In this document: in pieces, positions 1 through 12,687 of the stretch
Position numbering within the stretch: position 1 is the first letter of the stretch
How the letters are laid out: each line of letters starts with the position of its first letter
NCBI GenBank assembly: GCA_024811115.1
Contig: JAKOGH010000798.1
Location: 1 to 64,000 of the forward strand
Reading direction: 5' to 3'
DNA length: 64,000 nt
Source of the DNA: Terana coerulea
Lineage: Eukaryota; Basidiomycota; Agaricomycetes; Polyporales; Phanerochaetaceae
Notes under the pieces: generated by a model
Told to the model about the DNA's origin: nothing
Seen by the model: the letters and a program-made list of their open reading frames with translations, nothing else
Databases searched by the model: none
Translations under genes and position numbers: made by a program

Positions 1-930
1 CATGCAAACACTGCCCGAAAGGTTTCATCGATCAGAATGCACTCAGCCAGCACATCAACGCCGTGCACTGGATGTGTGGGGACTGCGAGCGCGCCTTCAA
101 ATCTTGCAGTGTGAGGGAGCAACACTGGTCGACAAGTTCACGACACAACTGTCGCCAGCACGACAGGCATTTCGATAGGTACAGCGACCTGGAGAATCAC
201 TACGACGGCTCGGAGGAACACTACTATTGTAGGGAATGTAAAAGGTATGCCTTCACTCCGTCGAGTCGATTCTCGCGCACTGATCATGAGGGCTTTCGAA
301 CGAAGTTCTTCTCGTCTTTAGAAGAAGAAGAAAAGCACAAGGAGGACGAACACGACTACTGTGTCCCATGTCGGCGGGTTTTCCAGACCAAGAATGGACT
401 CCGGCAGCACATGAAGTCCTCAAAACATAAGCACAAGACTATCCCCTGTCTTGCACAGCTGCGATAAAGCCTTCATCACCCGCTCCCATCTCATCCTTCA
501 CCTCGAGTTTGGCGCATGCCCTTCCGGGGTGATGCGACACCACGTCGACCGCTGGGCTATTGCATACGACATCCACCGGGTCATCACGGATGAGGAGCGA
601 CTCGTCCGAGACTTCAGCGGCATATACCGCAGGCCGGCAACTGGAGAGTACGACGATGAAGATTTGTGGGACGGGCGTGCATACAGATGCCCGCTGTGTA
701 GCAACACGTTTCCCAGCCTTCTCTCGCTGCAGGCCCATCTTAAGAGCCCGGTGCATGAGGCCAAAATATATCAGTGCTCAGCAGCGCGTGATGGGTGCGA
801 CGCGCATTTCTCGACGCTGAGTGCGCTAGTGCAGCACACGGAGAATACGAGCTGCGAAGTACGAATGCTCAAACAGCTCATCAGGGAGTTATTGGATTAT
901 GTGACTAATCGGATGGACGAGTGGTATTGA
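1..930 (+). CDS. C2H2 zinc-finger protein, 5' end outside the window, one internal frame change
   Basis: The reading frame is open from base 3, so the start lies to the left. The first codons already form a finger (CKHCPKGF, then HINAVH). More C2H2-type units follow: CGDCERAF, CRECKRYAF, CVPCRRVF with HMKSSKHKH, CDKAF with a long spacer, and CPLCSNTF with HLKSPVHE. Proteins of this kind are usually nucleic-acid binding and nuclear, but no target can be inferred. The frame read from base 3 ends near 467. The finger consensus resumes one base later in phase from 451 and continues to the TGA ending at 930. The break falls in the spacer between the two cysteines of one finger (IPC ... CDKAF). Either one extra base or two missing bases would restore it, and two missing bases would give the usual C-x4-C spacing. 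No usable intron spans the break. Confidence 0.8.
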
Positions 931-1101
931 AGTAGACGAGGATGATAAATATGTATTTTTAAATGTGTGCTATACGCTGCCGCTCATCCGAGTTGACTTG
1001 TGCCCATCGGCTCACGAAGCTAATCACAAGAGCAACCTAATCAGAACAAAACCCGGGCTTGTTAAGGACGACGGCGTGAGGGAGCAACAATGGAGAACAC
1101 T

Positions 1102-2657
1102 TCATTCAACATCTGCAAGCCAGGGATCTGTGAGAAGCTCCTCTGCACTTGCTCTATCGAAAGGGTTAAGACGTAGACATCTCCGCATGAAAACAGCCGT
1201 CGAGGAAATGTCATCCTCTCCAAGGATATCATGCTTTCTCAGGCAAATTTCAAAGACCTGGTCCATCAGGTCTGGATGACCATACAGGTTACCTTGATTA
1301 TAGAACGACTCAATATAAGCAATCCAGGCAGAGGAACGATGATGAATCAAGCACATACATGTATGATCGAACCATTTTCCGGCCCATCGGCTCACAGATA
1401 GTTGTTCAGCCATAAAATATTCGCTGCTGTAACAGATCATCTGATACAGCAAGCCGGCGTCCGCGTCCAATTGCACTGGCTTGAATAGCGGTGCGTACTT
1501 GAACAAGGATTCACCCGTGATCAGCTCGTACACCTAAATGGAGTTCATTTCAGCAACGAACCAACCCCAATCAGAAAGTCACTCACCAGACATCCAAACA
1601 TCCATATGTCAACTGTCTCGTTCCAGGGCCCCCAAGAATAATTTCAGGCGGGCGAAGGGCTATGGGACACATAGAATTGCTCCTTATCTTGTCAACCAGT
1701 TGAGCTAAAGGAAGCTGTATGAGCAGCGAATAGCCATGGTGCAGATACAACAAAACATACCTTGACCGTAGTCGGCCAAACAAAGGTGGTAGTCATGGCT
1801 TCATCCAGAGAGATGCAAGGCAGACGCTGCGACACTGCACTCTGGACAAGGACGCCATCCGCAGATAATTCCGGGGATTGTAGCGGGAAGGATCCGATTT
1901 GAGCAGCTTCTCGTAGTCGTCTGTCTTCAATGCGGTCGCGAACAAGATGTTGTCGCACTTGATGTCAGTGTGAATGACTCCATTCCTGTGGCCATGCGCA
2001 ATGCCTCGAAGGACGTGCAGTAATATTCGCTTTGATAACCGGAAAGGCAGATATGGAGACTTATGGTGTGGCGCTGCCTTACCGTGCATGGATTTCAAGT
2101 ACTGGACATCCCCGCCGTAGACATCGGTGACAAAGCACATATGCTTCCCCGCGGTTCCTTTACCGTCAATCCCAAAATCGGCGCGAACCTTGATCGTATG
2201 CTGAGCATACGGAGATGGCAACAGCAACCGTACCAGCACCCTGCGCTCGCTAGTCTGACCTTGAAGCAAGTGTTGTGTGGTATGACCTTTGAGGATTTTG
2301 ATGGAAACATATGTGCCGCTGCAGGTTGATAGTTAGCGTCTGTACGCTCATACTAGAGAATAGTAAAGTACTTCTGGTCTCGAGCTAGCCACGTGCTACC
2401 GTTTGTGCCCCAGCCGAGCTTTGAGTAATAATGTAACGTTTTTTGAGTCCAATGGCTTCTCCGAAGTCCAGTTGGGGCCATCCATATCCATCTCTAGCTG
2501 GAAGGCCGAGAGGCTCCTCCGCAAACTTGAGGCCTTTGTGGCGAGCCTGAGCGTTGGTTGACGACGCGCGCCCGGGGAGTCTTACGGGAAACAACGGGCG
2601 AAGTCCTGAAATCCTTAGACTTTGTAGAGAAGAAAACGATGTCAGACGTGGAACCAT
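1102..2657 (-). CDS. SRPK-like serine/threonine protein kinase with four single-base frame changes
   Basis: The product resembles the SRPK-like kinases that are expanded in basidiomycetes. The proposed start at 2657 gives a basic N-terminus, then the pre-kinase motif GYGWPQLDFG and the glycine loop KLGWGTN with STWLARDQ. One intron follows, then the catalytic loop HTDIKCDNIL (HTD in place of HRD), the activation segment ALRPPEIILGG, and the C-lobe ending ELLTDPWLADVE. Four frame changes interrupt it, near 2420-2422 (AAA), 1873-1876 (CCCC), 1778-1780 (TTT) and 1626-1628 (CCC) on the coding strand. Each is repaired by adding one base to the homopolymer, after which the family consensus reads straight through. 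Family kinases often phosphorylate SR-type proteins, but that substrate is not shown here. Whether it is a pseudogene or a sequencing artefact cannot be decided locally; the homopolymer pattern favours artefact. Confidence 0.75.
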
Positions 2658-3259
2658 AATCTCCGAAGAAGCTGTGGATGGTGTGTGAGCGAGGGAGCAA
2701 CCCAGTTTCGCTGCCCAAAGTGGCGAAGCGCCAATGGATCGGAAGCCTCCATGATCTCCTGGATACATGCGTCTATTCAGCCACAAGCTAGATCAGATCG
2801 AGTCGTTTGTGGCGTCCTCAGCTTTTTGCACTGGTCTTTAGGAGAAAGGTCGTCGCCGACCTGTGACTTACAAAGGCGGCTACTCATTTGCGCTTCCTCT
2901 ACGAGGCCGCGAGACAACCTAGGTTTGGGGTCTAGACTAACAACAACGGCCAATTGGAACATAATTGGAAGCCACATAAGGTACAGATCAGTGAGTATAG
3001 AGGGAGACGGTGAAGCGAGTACTACTGGCGTTGTTAGGATGGCCAGCTATTCGACAGCGTCCGTGCGAGTTCGACTCCTGCTTCTCCGACCTGCACGACA
3101 CTGGAGGTAGTAAAGCCCGAGCTATCATTCCAATACATTGAGCGAGAAGACAAGAACTAATACAGCAGTAAACAACAGCTTGGTATACACAGAACGATAC
3201 CGCGCAAGCACAGACACAACAAATGTCCACCGTGACCCAAAGAAACATTATTCGCACGT
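2658..3259. other. Intergenic, no feature seen
   Basis: Stretch between the kinase start and the HDAC A stop. Only short non-conserved ORFs occur; nothing recognisable. Confidence 0.5.
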
Positions 3260-6200
3260 TCACATCGCCTCCTTGAAGCTCTCCATCGCCCCATAGAAAC
3301 CATACAGAGCCTTCTGGAGCTTCCTAACCGCATCGCTCGAATCCAGCAGATCACACGCGCTATGTGCATCCTCTACCACCTCGTCCAGCATCCGGGTTGC
3401 CGACTTGACACGGGTCTCATTTGTCAGACCCTTCTCGAGACGGTGGATGCAGCCCTTGACGGTCTGGACGGCCTCGACGAGGTCTTTGGAAAGAGCGGCC
3501 GCGTTGACGTCGACAAGGCCTGAGAACGTGTAGAAAGAGGCCCGCAGCCTGGTATATGCTTGGCCGAGAGGACTGTCCATGTCATCATTTGCGCCGCGAT
3601 TCTGCGTCATTTCTGGTTTCCTTTCAGGCTGTGCGACGCCGTTTTGCCGCGGATTTGATGAGACCGCCTCGGCATTGCAACTTGGTGTCGTGGCAGACTG
3701 CGAAGGCGGAGGTTGTTGGCGAAGCCGCTTCGTCTGCACGTCCGCATCGATCGAATCCGAAGAAGGACTTCTCTTGCTCGTTGATCGTCCTACTGCGGCG
3801 GCTGCACAACAACGATTTAGAGCCACAGAATTATTTAAAAATGAAGACACCCACCAGAAAGTCTCGGCCTATGAGCCCGCACGGTTTCCTGCTCAGAGTC
3901 GACATCCATGGGCGCGTCCGCCGTTCTGCTCGACCCTTCACCGGCAGCACCACCTCTTCCCCTTCCTCGTCCGCCCCGACTGCCTCTCCCACCGCGGCTT
4001 CCCCGTCCGCCCCGACTTCCCCGCCCGCCGCGCGATCCTCGGTCCGTCGTGCTCGCGTCGCGCGCAGAGGCACTAGCACCGCGACCCCCACGGCTACCGC
4101 GCCCACCGCGGGACCCCCGACCGCCGCGGGTGCGACGTACCGGGGCCGAGGCAGACTCGCCCTCGTCTCCAAGCTCGTCCTCCTCCGAGTCCTCTTCTGA
4201 GCCAGAGCCGCTCTCATCCTCCTCGTCGGAGCTGCTCACATCTTCGTAAGTATAACTCGTACCGTTCGGGCCTTTGTACCAAACTTTCCGCTGTGGCTGC
4301 GTCCGCCGGCGCGCTGGCTTGCGGTCCGCCCCCTGCTCCCCGTCGGCGCCGGTGTTGTCGTTCATCACGTCGATGCGCACGTTTCCGGGCTGCTCGCCCG
4401 ACGGGCCCGCCACCGGCACTTCCGCGCTCGGTTCGACGAACGGGCGTTTAGAGACTGGGGAGGGAGGAAGCCGTGGCGGCTCGGTCGAGAGTGATGCGGA
4501 CGTCCTCGAGGGACCTCGAGAGCTGAGACTGGGTGTAGAGTTCGAACTGCGTCCAGGTGACGAAGGCGCAAATGGAGGGATATTCACAACTGTTGATGGA
4601 TGCGAGCCAGGCGGGGGCGTGTTACGGATAGTTTGTGTAATATGGTGTGCGCGCTGTATCCAATGTGCCAGTGTTTCAACGGCAGGCTTTCGACCTTGAC
4701 GTCGAACAGCGATTTTCTCAATCTGCTCCGATAAGGGCAAATCAATGAGCTTCCGTCAACTGGTAGGTAAATGCGTAGCTGCGTACCTCTGTCATGTTAC
4801 GTTCACTCCACCAGTTATGATTCGCAGGGAGATCGGCTCCGACGAGACCCGCGACGTGGGCCATAGTGCCGCTGATGATAGCACGGTCGCTGTACCCACC
4901 CTCGAGGACGCTTACAAGCCGGCCTTGTGCGTACTGGTCCGCGAAGGCACACGCATCTCGAGTAAAACGATGATAAAAATCGGTCGGCACGTGACAAGGG
5001 CCAGGATATGCGTTCTCTTTTTCGTGAATCGAAGCGGTAAACCCACAGCTATGACATTTGTCGATATCAACAACAGCTACTAGGCTTGCAGGACAGTAAT
5101 GACAAACCTGAGGAAGACAATTGTCTGCTCTGGTGCGGCCTGGGTGTCCTCCACGAACTTCTTCGCACCCGACAGCAGCTTGCTGTAACGTTCATCATAC
5201 ATTTTCCAGAAGTCGGCATCGCTGGTGTATGGCCGCATAACCACATTCTCGATCCACTGGCCGTCTTCACCGTGAAGCGATAGAGATGCCTTGTATGTGC
5301 TCCTCTCGTTGTCCTAAATTCGATGTTCAGTATCTTGCGGTTGCGAAGGGCCTGACCAAAAGTGCACTTGCCTTACCGGTATTACAGGGATACGTGTTGA
5401 TGTCATGCATACTGCCATAAAATGCCTTCAGTCCGTTCTTCTGCTGGTTGAGTTCCTCGACAATTGTTTGTGTGCCATTGCCTACGTGATTTGCACACTT
5501 AAGGGGTTGCTCCGTAAAAAACATGTGGAAGAGCACATACCGTGATGGAGATCAATGTCAATGATAATAAGCCGGTTGTAGCTATGTTTGACGAAAGCTA
5601 CAAAACGCGGTTGGAATCATAAGCAAGCGTGCGAAATCACATAGGCAGAGTAAAGTTTATTACCATGAACAGCCGCTACAGCAACATTGTTAACGAACCC
5701 CAGGCCCGCGGGCTTGCCCTATACCCGAGACACAATGTGAGTATGCTGCGATGGTAGGGGCTGAAGAGCTCCTACAGAGACGCAATGATGGCCTGGTGGG
5801 CGGATTACGGCGAACGCACGAGTACTGCGAGCGACTACGGGCGTGTCGTGAGGGGAACATCATCATTGGGATGCTTTGAACTGAAGTTAACGGCGTCGAC
5901 AGCTTCGCAGACGGTACCCAGGGCACCCTGAAACGCGGTGAAGGATTTGGGACATACTAAAGTCGCGCATCAGCACACAAAGCTTTGCCTCGGAAAGCAG
6001 GACACAATAGAACGAATGGGACGTACGGTAAAGATCTTCCTCGTACCCCTCCGGAAGCTCCTTGTCCGTATTTCGTAGCAGTCTGCTACTATTAGAGCAC
6101 AACGCCTCGAGATTCTCCGCATATGTCCGGTGATTTGGGTTGGCTTCCTGCTTGATATGCAGCACCGCGCTCGCGGCGCTGTGGTCTTGGATTCTCTGGA

Positions 6201-6506
6201 TGCGGGCAGCGCTCTTGACAATCTGCAAAGGCTCTCCTGATGTTTCGCTTTTCGAGGGGGTGGTATCTCTTGTGAGGTTGAAGTTGTGATGGGACTTGTA
6301 ATGGGAGCGTCCAATTTCTGAGTATGTTCCAGACGGGCGAAGATAGCGGCGATGCCGTACTCGACCGCTTGCAGTCTTTCTGGTCGTTCCTGCTCGCTGT
6401 TCAGCGATGATCCAATTCTCTTGTGCTTCAAACAGAGGTCCTGAATGTACATCGTAGGCCGCGCTTTCGCTACCTCTTTCGGGGGATGCATGATTGCCGT
6501 AGACAT
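3260..6506 (-). CDS. Hos3-like histone deacetylase A with an RGG-rich C-terminal tail
   Basis: Zinc-dependent lysine deacetylase of the fungal Hos3 type, expected to remove acetyl groups from histone tails in the nucleus. The start at 6506 is followed by YIQDLCLKHKRI and RPERLQAVEYG, the family N-terminus. Catalytic landmarks follow over several exons: AVIRPPGHHC, GLGFVNNVAV, IIIDIDLHHG, AFYGSMHDINTYPC, WIENVVMRPYTS and FYHRFTRDACAFADQYAQ, then SVLEGGYSDRA. An intron (about 4722-4786) leads to a long disordered exon with an acidic serine patch and SRGGRG repeats. A 53-nt GTGGGT...GTGCAG intron joins this to a final, probably helical segment ending MESFKEAM. Frame changes at 6256-6260 (C5) and 5839-5841 (C3) each need one added C. 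The paralogue HDAC B lies 6 kb away on the same strand. RGG motifs often bind RNA or are arginine-methylated; that role here is inference. Confidence 0.85.
3949..4131 (-). repeat. Tandem 18-bp repeat encoding SRGGRG units
   Basis: Two blocks of the six-residue unit SRGGRG, separated by a short Ala/Ser/Asp/Thr stretch, lie in the penultimate exon of HDAC A. The DNA is very GC-rich and internally repetitive, so copy number may vary between strains or be collapsed in an assembly. HDAC B has no equivalent repeat. Confidence 0.85.
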
Positions 6507-7053
6507 AATAACTACAACGCATCAGTTGGAGGTTATGAGGGTCAAGAAAGGGACTAATGACTCAATATTTAGCGATAATTATATCTTTCGGCGATCTCAG
6601 CGGAAAGAGAGAGCATAGAGGAGAGGGGGTGAGGATGGTGGCAGGGATAACAAAGGAACAAGTCCTGGAATCTTGGGTCGTTCGCGTTAGCCTGAGTCGC
6701 GCATGGGCGCCCGGAAGCATCAAACTCGTTACATAACTACATTCCAGCGATCACCCAAGAATATAAGGATCGTCGCTGCTAGACGTTTAGACTTCTGAAT
6801 ATCCAAGTCAGAGCTTCCCTTTGCACTAGAAAAAACGACATAGAACGTTGCATAGCTACTACACAAATATATGTTACACGGGGGTAGTAGAACCAAGGCA
6901 AACAAAATAAGAACAAGCTCGATAATGTTTAGAGCGAACACCCCAAATACATTGGCATCATGAGGACAATACGAAGAGGATGATGGCAGATCATGGATTG
7001 CACGCCACAGACACCAGAACCCACGCTAGTCATATAGTACGAAGCATGTCGAA
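6507..7053. other. Intergenic, no feature seen
   Basis: Region upstream of HDAC A and downstream of the GMC gene. It holds short ORFs only, none conserved in appearance. Confidence 0.5.
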
Positions 7054-9404
7054 TCACCAAGCATTCTTGATAAGGTCGGCCGCACGCTCCGCGACGATGT
7101 ACACAGCGGCTTGCGGATGCACTGCAGGAATCTTAGGCTGTTTGAAAAAGTTAAACATCAGCCATTCTTCATTTCCTGGTTGAAGATGCGTTAAAGCTAC
7201 TCACGAATACGGATGCATCAACGACTCTCAGCCCTCCAGCTCCCTTGACTTTCAGGTCCGGGTCCAGAACGCCCCATGTTTGCGTTCCTAGGTGACATTC
7301 GCGCGGTCGACGTCGGATGATAGATGGAACGTACGGATGCCCTTGCAGCAGCTAGAATCTGCTCATCCGTCGTGGCATTTCCAACGGTGCCAAACCGACT
7401 GAGAACAAATCCAGCCCAAGGTGGGTAGTTCTCGATGAAGCGTCTGGCGGCTTTGATGGCATAAATCATTGCAAGTTGGTCGAAGTTGGAAGTAAAGAAT
7501 TCTGGGTTGATTAGAGGATACACAAAGGGATCAGAAGATGCCAAAGTGATTGAGCCAGCTGCGGAAGATAAGGGAAGATCAGTGTATATGCGGGCGAATA
7601 TCAATGAATAAGCTTACAAGATAGTGGTGAGACAACAGCGGAGTTTACGGTCAGATAGTACCCGGTCGGAGGAGTTGGTCCCGGACTGTATCCATCCTGT
7701 GAACGGGCAGCTAGTGTCAGCACAGAGCTTTTATGGTGGTCGGCTGAGGATACTTACAGCAAAAAGAAGCTCGTAATGAGCACTGTGCGGTCCTTCAACG
7801 TCGTAAGTACAATGTCATAACGATGTTGCACAGTAACCGCGTATTTGTCAAACTCACCGGCCGAAGGATCCGAGAAGCTATCAAAAATGGAGTTGTTCTT
7901 CGGAATTCTCAAAAACGCCAAACTATTGATCGGCGAGGCGGCGAATAGTCCCATCCTGTGGTCTTGCCATTCTTCCAACCAGGCATTGAAGACGGATGGG
8001 ACACGATTAACGTCGTCAAAGGTATGGTTGGACGACACGGTCCACATGTTAGAAAGGATTGGGTGATCCTGCAGGTGTTTCCCGACGTCGGGAAGGTTTA
8101 CATGCGTCGCAACGCCGAGGCCTTGGAGGGAAGTCGTATCACCAATACCAGAAAGCATGAGAATCTGAGGCGTCCCGATGGAGCCGGCGGACAGGATTAT
8201 CTCCTTTTTCGCTGTCACTATGTGCCGCTGTGCTGTAGATAGAAGACACACTCTCAGACTAACGTTTTCGCTCAAGCTGCAACGGCACTTACCTGACGAA
8301 TTGGTCGCAAATTCAACCGTGGAAAAACGGATAGGACCGCCAGCACTGGAGTTTCCGGCTGGGATCAGGCGAGTGACGGTGTTCTGAATCAGAACATCCA
8401 GGTTCCAACGATGCAAGGCAGGGTCCAGATACGCTGTGGCCGAACTGCTCCGCTCTCCGTGTCCAATAGTACTCTGGGTCAGGCCTGAGTGCGACAGAAC
8501 GAATTAAAACGTGTCGCTCTCCACCAGAAGTCGAAGGCGCGACTTACCGACTCCAACGGCGTTTCCACCGTTTATATCCAGATTGAAAGGAAACTGCCTT
8601 CCACTTTGCTTGCTCGTGCTGATGACCCGTCCATCGATCTCGGTGCGGTAACCGGGAACGCTGACCTCGATAGGCCCGTATCCGTGGTCAGAAGGGTCAA
8701 CTTCGCCGGTGGTGTCATGGTAGTCCGCCGGTGGGACCAGGCGCGAGTTCTAAAGGAGTCGTGGAATAAGCGGCGGTTTCTCAAGCGCAAGAAAAAAAAA
8801 TGCATACCTTGAAGTAGTACGGTGCCAACTTCTTCCAGGACCAACCCGGATCGCCTGTCAAGTTAGCCCAGACGTCGTACTCTTCATTCGAACCACGAGT
8901 ATAGGCCAGAAAGTTGATGGAGCTGCTTCCTCCGAGCACTCGTCCTCGAGTGTATCCTATGCTACGTCCATCGAGAGCTGTTTGGGGCGTCGTTGTATAG
9001 TTCCAAGTGACACTGGACGCGGGAAGGCTCCTGGGTGCCAGAAACGGGACTTCGATGTTCTGCACGCCTTGATCACTAAATTGTCAAGAGCCCAACCCGT
9101 TAATTGTCGCGTTATGGTGCCAGCTTCGGCGAACAAGAACTTACGAGACTCCTGCTTCTATGACCAGAACGGACCACGTTGGATTCTCGGTCAAACGCGC
9201 AGCGAGAACATTCCCTGCCGTGCCAGCTAGAAGAACCTCTTGATGAGCATTGTAACGGAGAAAACATGTGAGAGACATACCGCCAACGATCACGAAATCA
9301 TACGCAGTCCTTGGTAGCTGCGCGGCATCGGTGTAGAGACTTGCTTGCCCTCCGCGGGCGAATGCGAGGATCGCTAGTGCAAGAAATGCCGCAGAATGCT
9401 TCAT
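7054..9404 (-). CDS. Secreted GMC-family FAD oxidoreductase (aryl-alcohol oxidase / AA3_2 type)
   Basis: FAD-dependent alcohol oxidase or dehydrogenase. In wood-decay fungi such enzymes oxidise aryl alcohols or sugars and can supply hydrogen peroxide outside the cell. A signal peptide starts at 9404 (MKHSAAFLALAILAFARGG). The FAD motif is split by an intron (DFVIVGG, then GTAGNVLAARLTE). The two GMC signatures are GYTRGRVLGGSSSINFLAY and GSIGTPQILMLSGIG. The C-terminal active site has YHPTSTARMSP and, after the last intron, VHPQAAVYIVAERAADLIK, giving the usual histidine pair; the stop is at 7054. A G4 run on the coding strand at 7272-7275 puts the end out of frame. Removing one G restores GVLDPDLKVKGAGGLRVVD. 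The gene lies between the two HDAC paralogues. The substrate cannot be predicted. Confidence 0.88.
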
Positions 9405-10360
9405 CTGTACCACTTCGCAGTATGTTAACACCGAAAAGACGATATTGACCAACGCAAGTCAGCTCACCCTATTTGTACTGCTTTCCCATCCCATCAATTT
9501 GCGGTGATGCGCGCCGTAATGCCCGTAGTAACCTCTCAGACGGCCACATGCAGGTACCGAGTCAGGCACAGGGAGTTGCGTTAAGTCCTCCGTAGGTTTG
9601 TCCGAGTCTGCCAGGTACGGTGGTGCGTAATGAAAGAACGAAACGGCGTGAATTGATCCTGTCACGGCTTGCGCTCGGGTACCTCGCAGGCCAGGGACGT
9701 GGCGCGATCACAAGTCCTGGTGGAAATCTGAGCGCCATATATGTGGCCGTACTTGAGCGTTGTCGACCAAAAAGAACATGGAAAAGTGGCTACTGTCAGG
9801 TCACATACACATAAATTGTGCCTGCTTAACCTAAAGGGTGCTAGTGGGCCAAGAGGGAGACGACAAAGCATCAGAAAAGTATTGCTCAGCGAATGGACGA
9901 AGCTTGCCTTATTCAAGTGCGTTAGAGCATCGGACATGTCGTTGCAGCCGCTTATGTCCAGCTATAACGCCTTCATTCTATGCCCTTGACGTCTTCACTT
10001 TCAGGTTGAGATTCGATGTGTGAGGTGATGAAGAAGAAAGGGATCAAAGCAGTAGTAAGCGCCAGTGACCTCGCCTCGTTGATTGAGCGCCTCTTGCTCC
10101 TGAAGGCTTTCAACGCTCCGTGACATCCGTCCTGCCAATGGTCACCAGCACATCTCAAAGACGACGCATCACTATTCAATATTCAGGGGGAATTACTACC
10201 ATAATCCTACATCTCAAGCAGCTAATGGCTCGGTGAAAACGGGGTGGCTCATCATATTCACTTTACGGAGCACAAGCTCCACAAGCTAATAGTAGCTTAT
10301 TCCGCATGTATTACAGTGCGTATGCATATACCCGCTGACAGCTACCGTATTCTGCATAGT
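9405..10360. other. Intergenic, no feature seen
   Basis: About 950 nt between the GMC start and the DUF6534 gene 1 stop. Short ORFs on both strands show no recognisable motif. Confidence 0.5.
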
Positions 10361-11792
10361 CTACGCAAGCCCTTGCATTTGCAGCAGATCAGACGGTTTT
10401 CCATCATTTGGTGGCTGCACTCTAGGTCACTCGCTTAGTCTCGAACATAGTTGCATTACTCACCTGGAAATGCTGGGCTGGGTTCTCGTCGACTGTAATC
10501 CATAACTCCTTGCTGACGTGTACAGCAGGCAGAATGGGCCTACCGCCTAAACGCTCCCCCGGGGCCGAACCGCTGCGAATCGCAAACTGAAGCCCTTCGT
10601 CGGCTGCACCGTCGGTCAGATCTGCGATTTGGATCCGGCTGTTGAGCATCGCCAGCAGAGTGCTGGAGTAGAGCTTTCCGAGTATAGTGGCGAATGCGGT
10701 GTAGTACCCATCATGTGGAAATGAAAAGTATAGAATGAAGGCCATGAGCGCCCCAAGAGCTGCACATCATCGGAAAATGAGTATGATCAAATCAGGATGG
10801 AGCTAAGTGACGGGCGTACCGGTCAATATTCCGGTCTCGACAACTGTGCGAACGAGCCTCTTGACTAGTGCGTGCGTTTGCGGAATCCGAGTGTCATGCC
10901 GGAGCAACTAATTCGAGATGGAGCTGCGTGAGCGCCGTCGCCTGGTGAGGTAGGAATAAAACGTACGTAATAAGCCGTGCAAGCTGCAATAATGATATCG
11001 CACGCTGCGCTAATCGACAGCCATATCTGAGTCGAGTAACATTGTGAAGACGTGAGCAGCCAGGTCCCAAGAGAGCGCGAGCGTACCGGATAGGCGACCG
11101 GTACAAGCCCGCCATGCCTCAGTTCTTGGAAGCTTGCACCACTGACGACATCGCGGATACCAGTCATAATACCTGAGAGGGCTTGAATAACAGCGATCTA
11201 CCCGGAAACCAATATGAGTGTGCACATTTTCATCAGAACTGACAGGACGTGCCGTGCAGACAGCGATCATCAGCGCATTCGATTTGGATAGTATCTTCAA
11301 CCGATGAGCGTAATATACCTGCACCGTGAAGCTCACTAGAGATGCATTAGTTTATCTTCAAGAAAGAGTACAACGCGTCCAGAGCTTACCTATGCTGATT
11401 AGAACAGGCACAGCGAACCATTCGTTTTGTACGGCATTGAGATAGCTGGTGTCGCCAAAATGTCGACCATACGTGTTGAAAATGTCGTGCGTGACGAGGA
11501 TGGTCTGCGTGGTGTCGATGATGTATATAATATACACGATCGCTTGCGTAAGTGGCCTATCCCGCGGGAATGCGATGTAGTATGTGTCTGTCCAGCACCG
11601 AATCTCAACAGATGAGACGACGATAGTGCTCTAGTACGCACAGACTTGAGTAGAGACAACGCCAAATAGCCCCCAATTAACCAAAGAGGCCAACACTTTT
11701 GGCGCTGCACTAGCATTGTTCGTCATGAGTTCACGAGCCCTTGCTGAGACAGTACAAACTCACGCAGCTTCAACTCTGATTGTGCTGGACAT
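10361..11792 (-). CDS. DUF6534-family multi-pass membrane protein, copy 1
   Basis: Basidiomycete membrane protein of unknown function. The start at 11792 reads MSSTIRVEAA. The first GT-AG introns then join it to APKVLASLVNWGLFGV and YYIAFPRDRPLTQAIV. Later exons carry HDIFNTYGRHFGDTS, AVQNEWFAVPVLISI, VQVYYAHRLKILSKSNAL, SISAACDIIIAACTAYY, LLRHDTRIPQTHALVKRL and FPHDGYYTAFATILGKLYS with LLAMLNSR. About seven hydrophobic segments are visible. The last intron begins GTGAGTAATG at the end of QHFQ, and a short exon ends at the TAG at 10361. With these introns all exons keep frame, so the copy looks intact. Gene 2 at 18761 shares exon order and several intron positions. Confidence 0.82.
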
Positions 11793-12687
11793 TGTGACGA
11801 GGTTGCGTTCAGTTCTGCGAGTCGCCCTTGTGGCCACAACAGCGGATTGAGATGCCAAAACCGTGCGCGGGATGATTCTCATCGCTCTTATACGGTAGCC
11901 TACTCGAGGCAGCGCATCTAACTCACTCCAGCATCTCTGATTAACATACACTTCGAGTCTTGAAGCTTGGGAATCATGCGTTGGGCTAAAGCTTATCTAA
12001 TCGTACGCCTTGGTGAGAAGCAGAAGCTCAGCACTGGTTTCTGGTAACGTACCACTGGCATATGACTTCCGCCTCACACGGCGTTGAAGGAGTATCTGTA
12101 TACGCAGAAGTTCATCCCTCCGAATAGTTCACATTTGCGCAGCTTGATGCATAGCCTGCAAGAGACCCATTTGCACACGCGTGGGGCTTCAGTATGATTC
12201 GGATATATCAAAGGGAGCTCCGCTAGCGTAATGAGAAGCTTTGTGGCACTGCCCGATACCTGGTGGATGAGAAGCACAGCTGATGTTTCGCATGCGAGTA
12301 GCAGTCAAGTAACCAAGTGTTTTTGAGGGAGACGGCGGAGGTGATGGTCAAGGTTCGAACGTTCAAGTTTCAAGGGGATTGGCACTTATTGAGTGAAATT
12401 CCAGCTGTATCTCCGCTTTTGGACATGTCTTAAAAACATAATCGCAAAACCGAACCACAAGCCTCGCATTTCCACTCGGCCTCGGAGCAGACTACATAAA
12501 TCCTGGAATGCCATTGAGCCCAATTACATAACTAACAAATAGTACTACCCCAAGGTAAACACAAGTAACGCATATCTATCTTACACATCTAGCCGGTGAA
12601 TTGAAACAGTCGCCAAGAACCACGCGCCATTACAATCCCACATATTACTCACCGCTCTGCAGTCGCACACCTCGAGCATTGACATTT
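11793..12687. other. Intergenic, no feature seen
   Basis: Lies between the DUF6534 gene 1 start and the HDAC B stop. No motif or conserved ORF was recognised on either strand. Confidence 0.45.
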
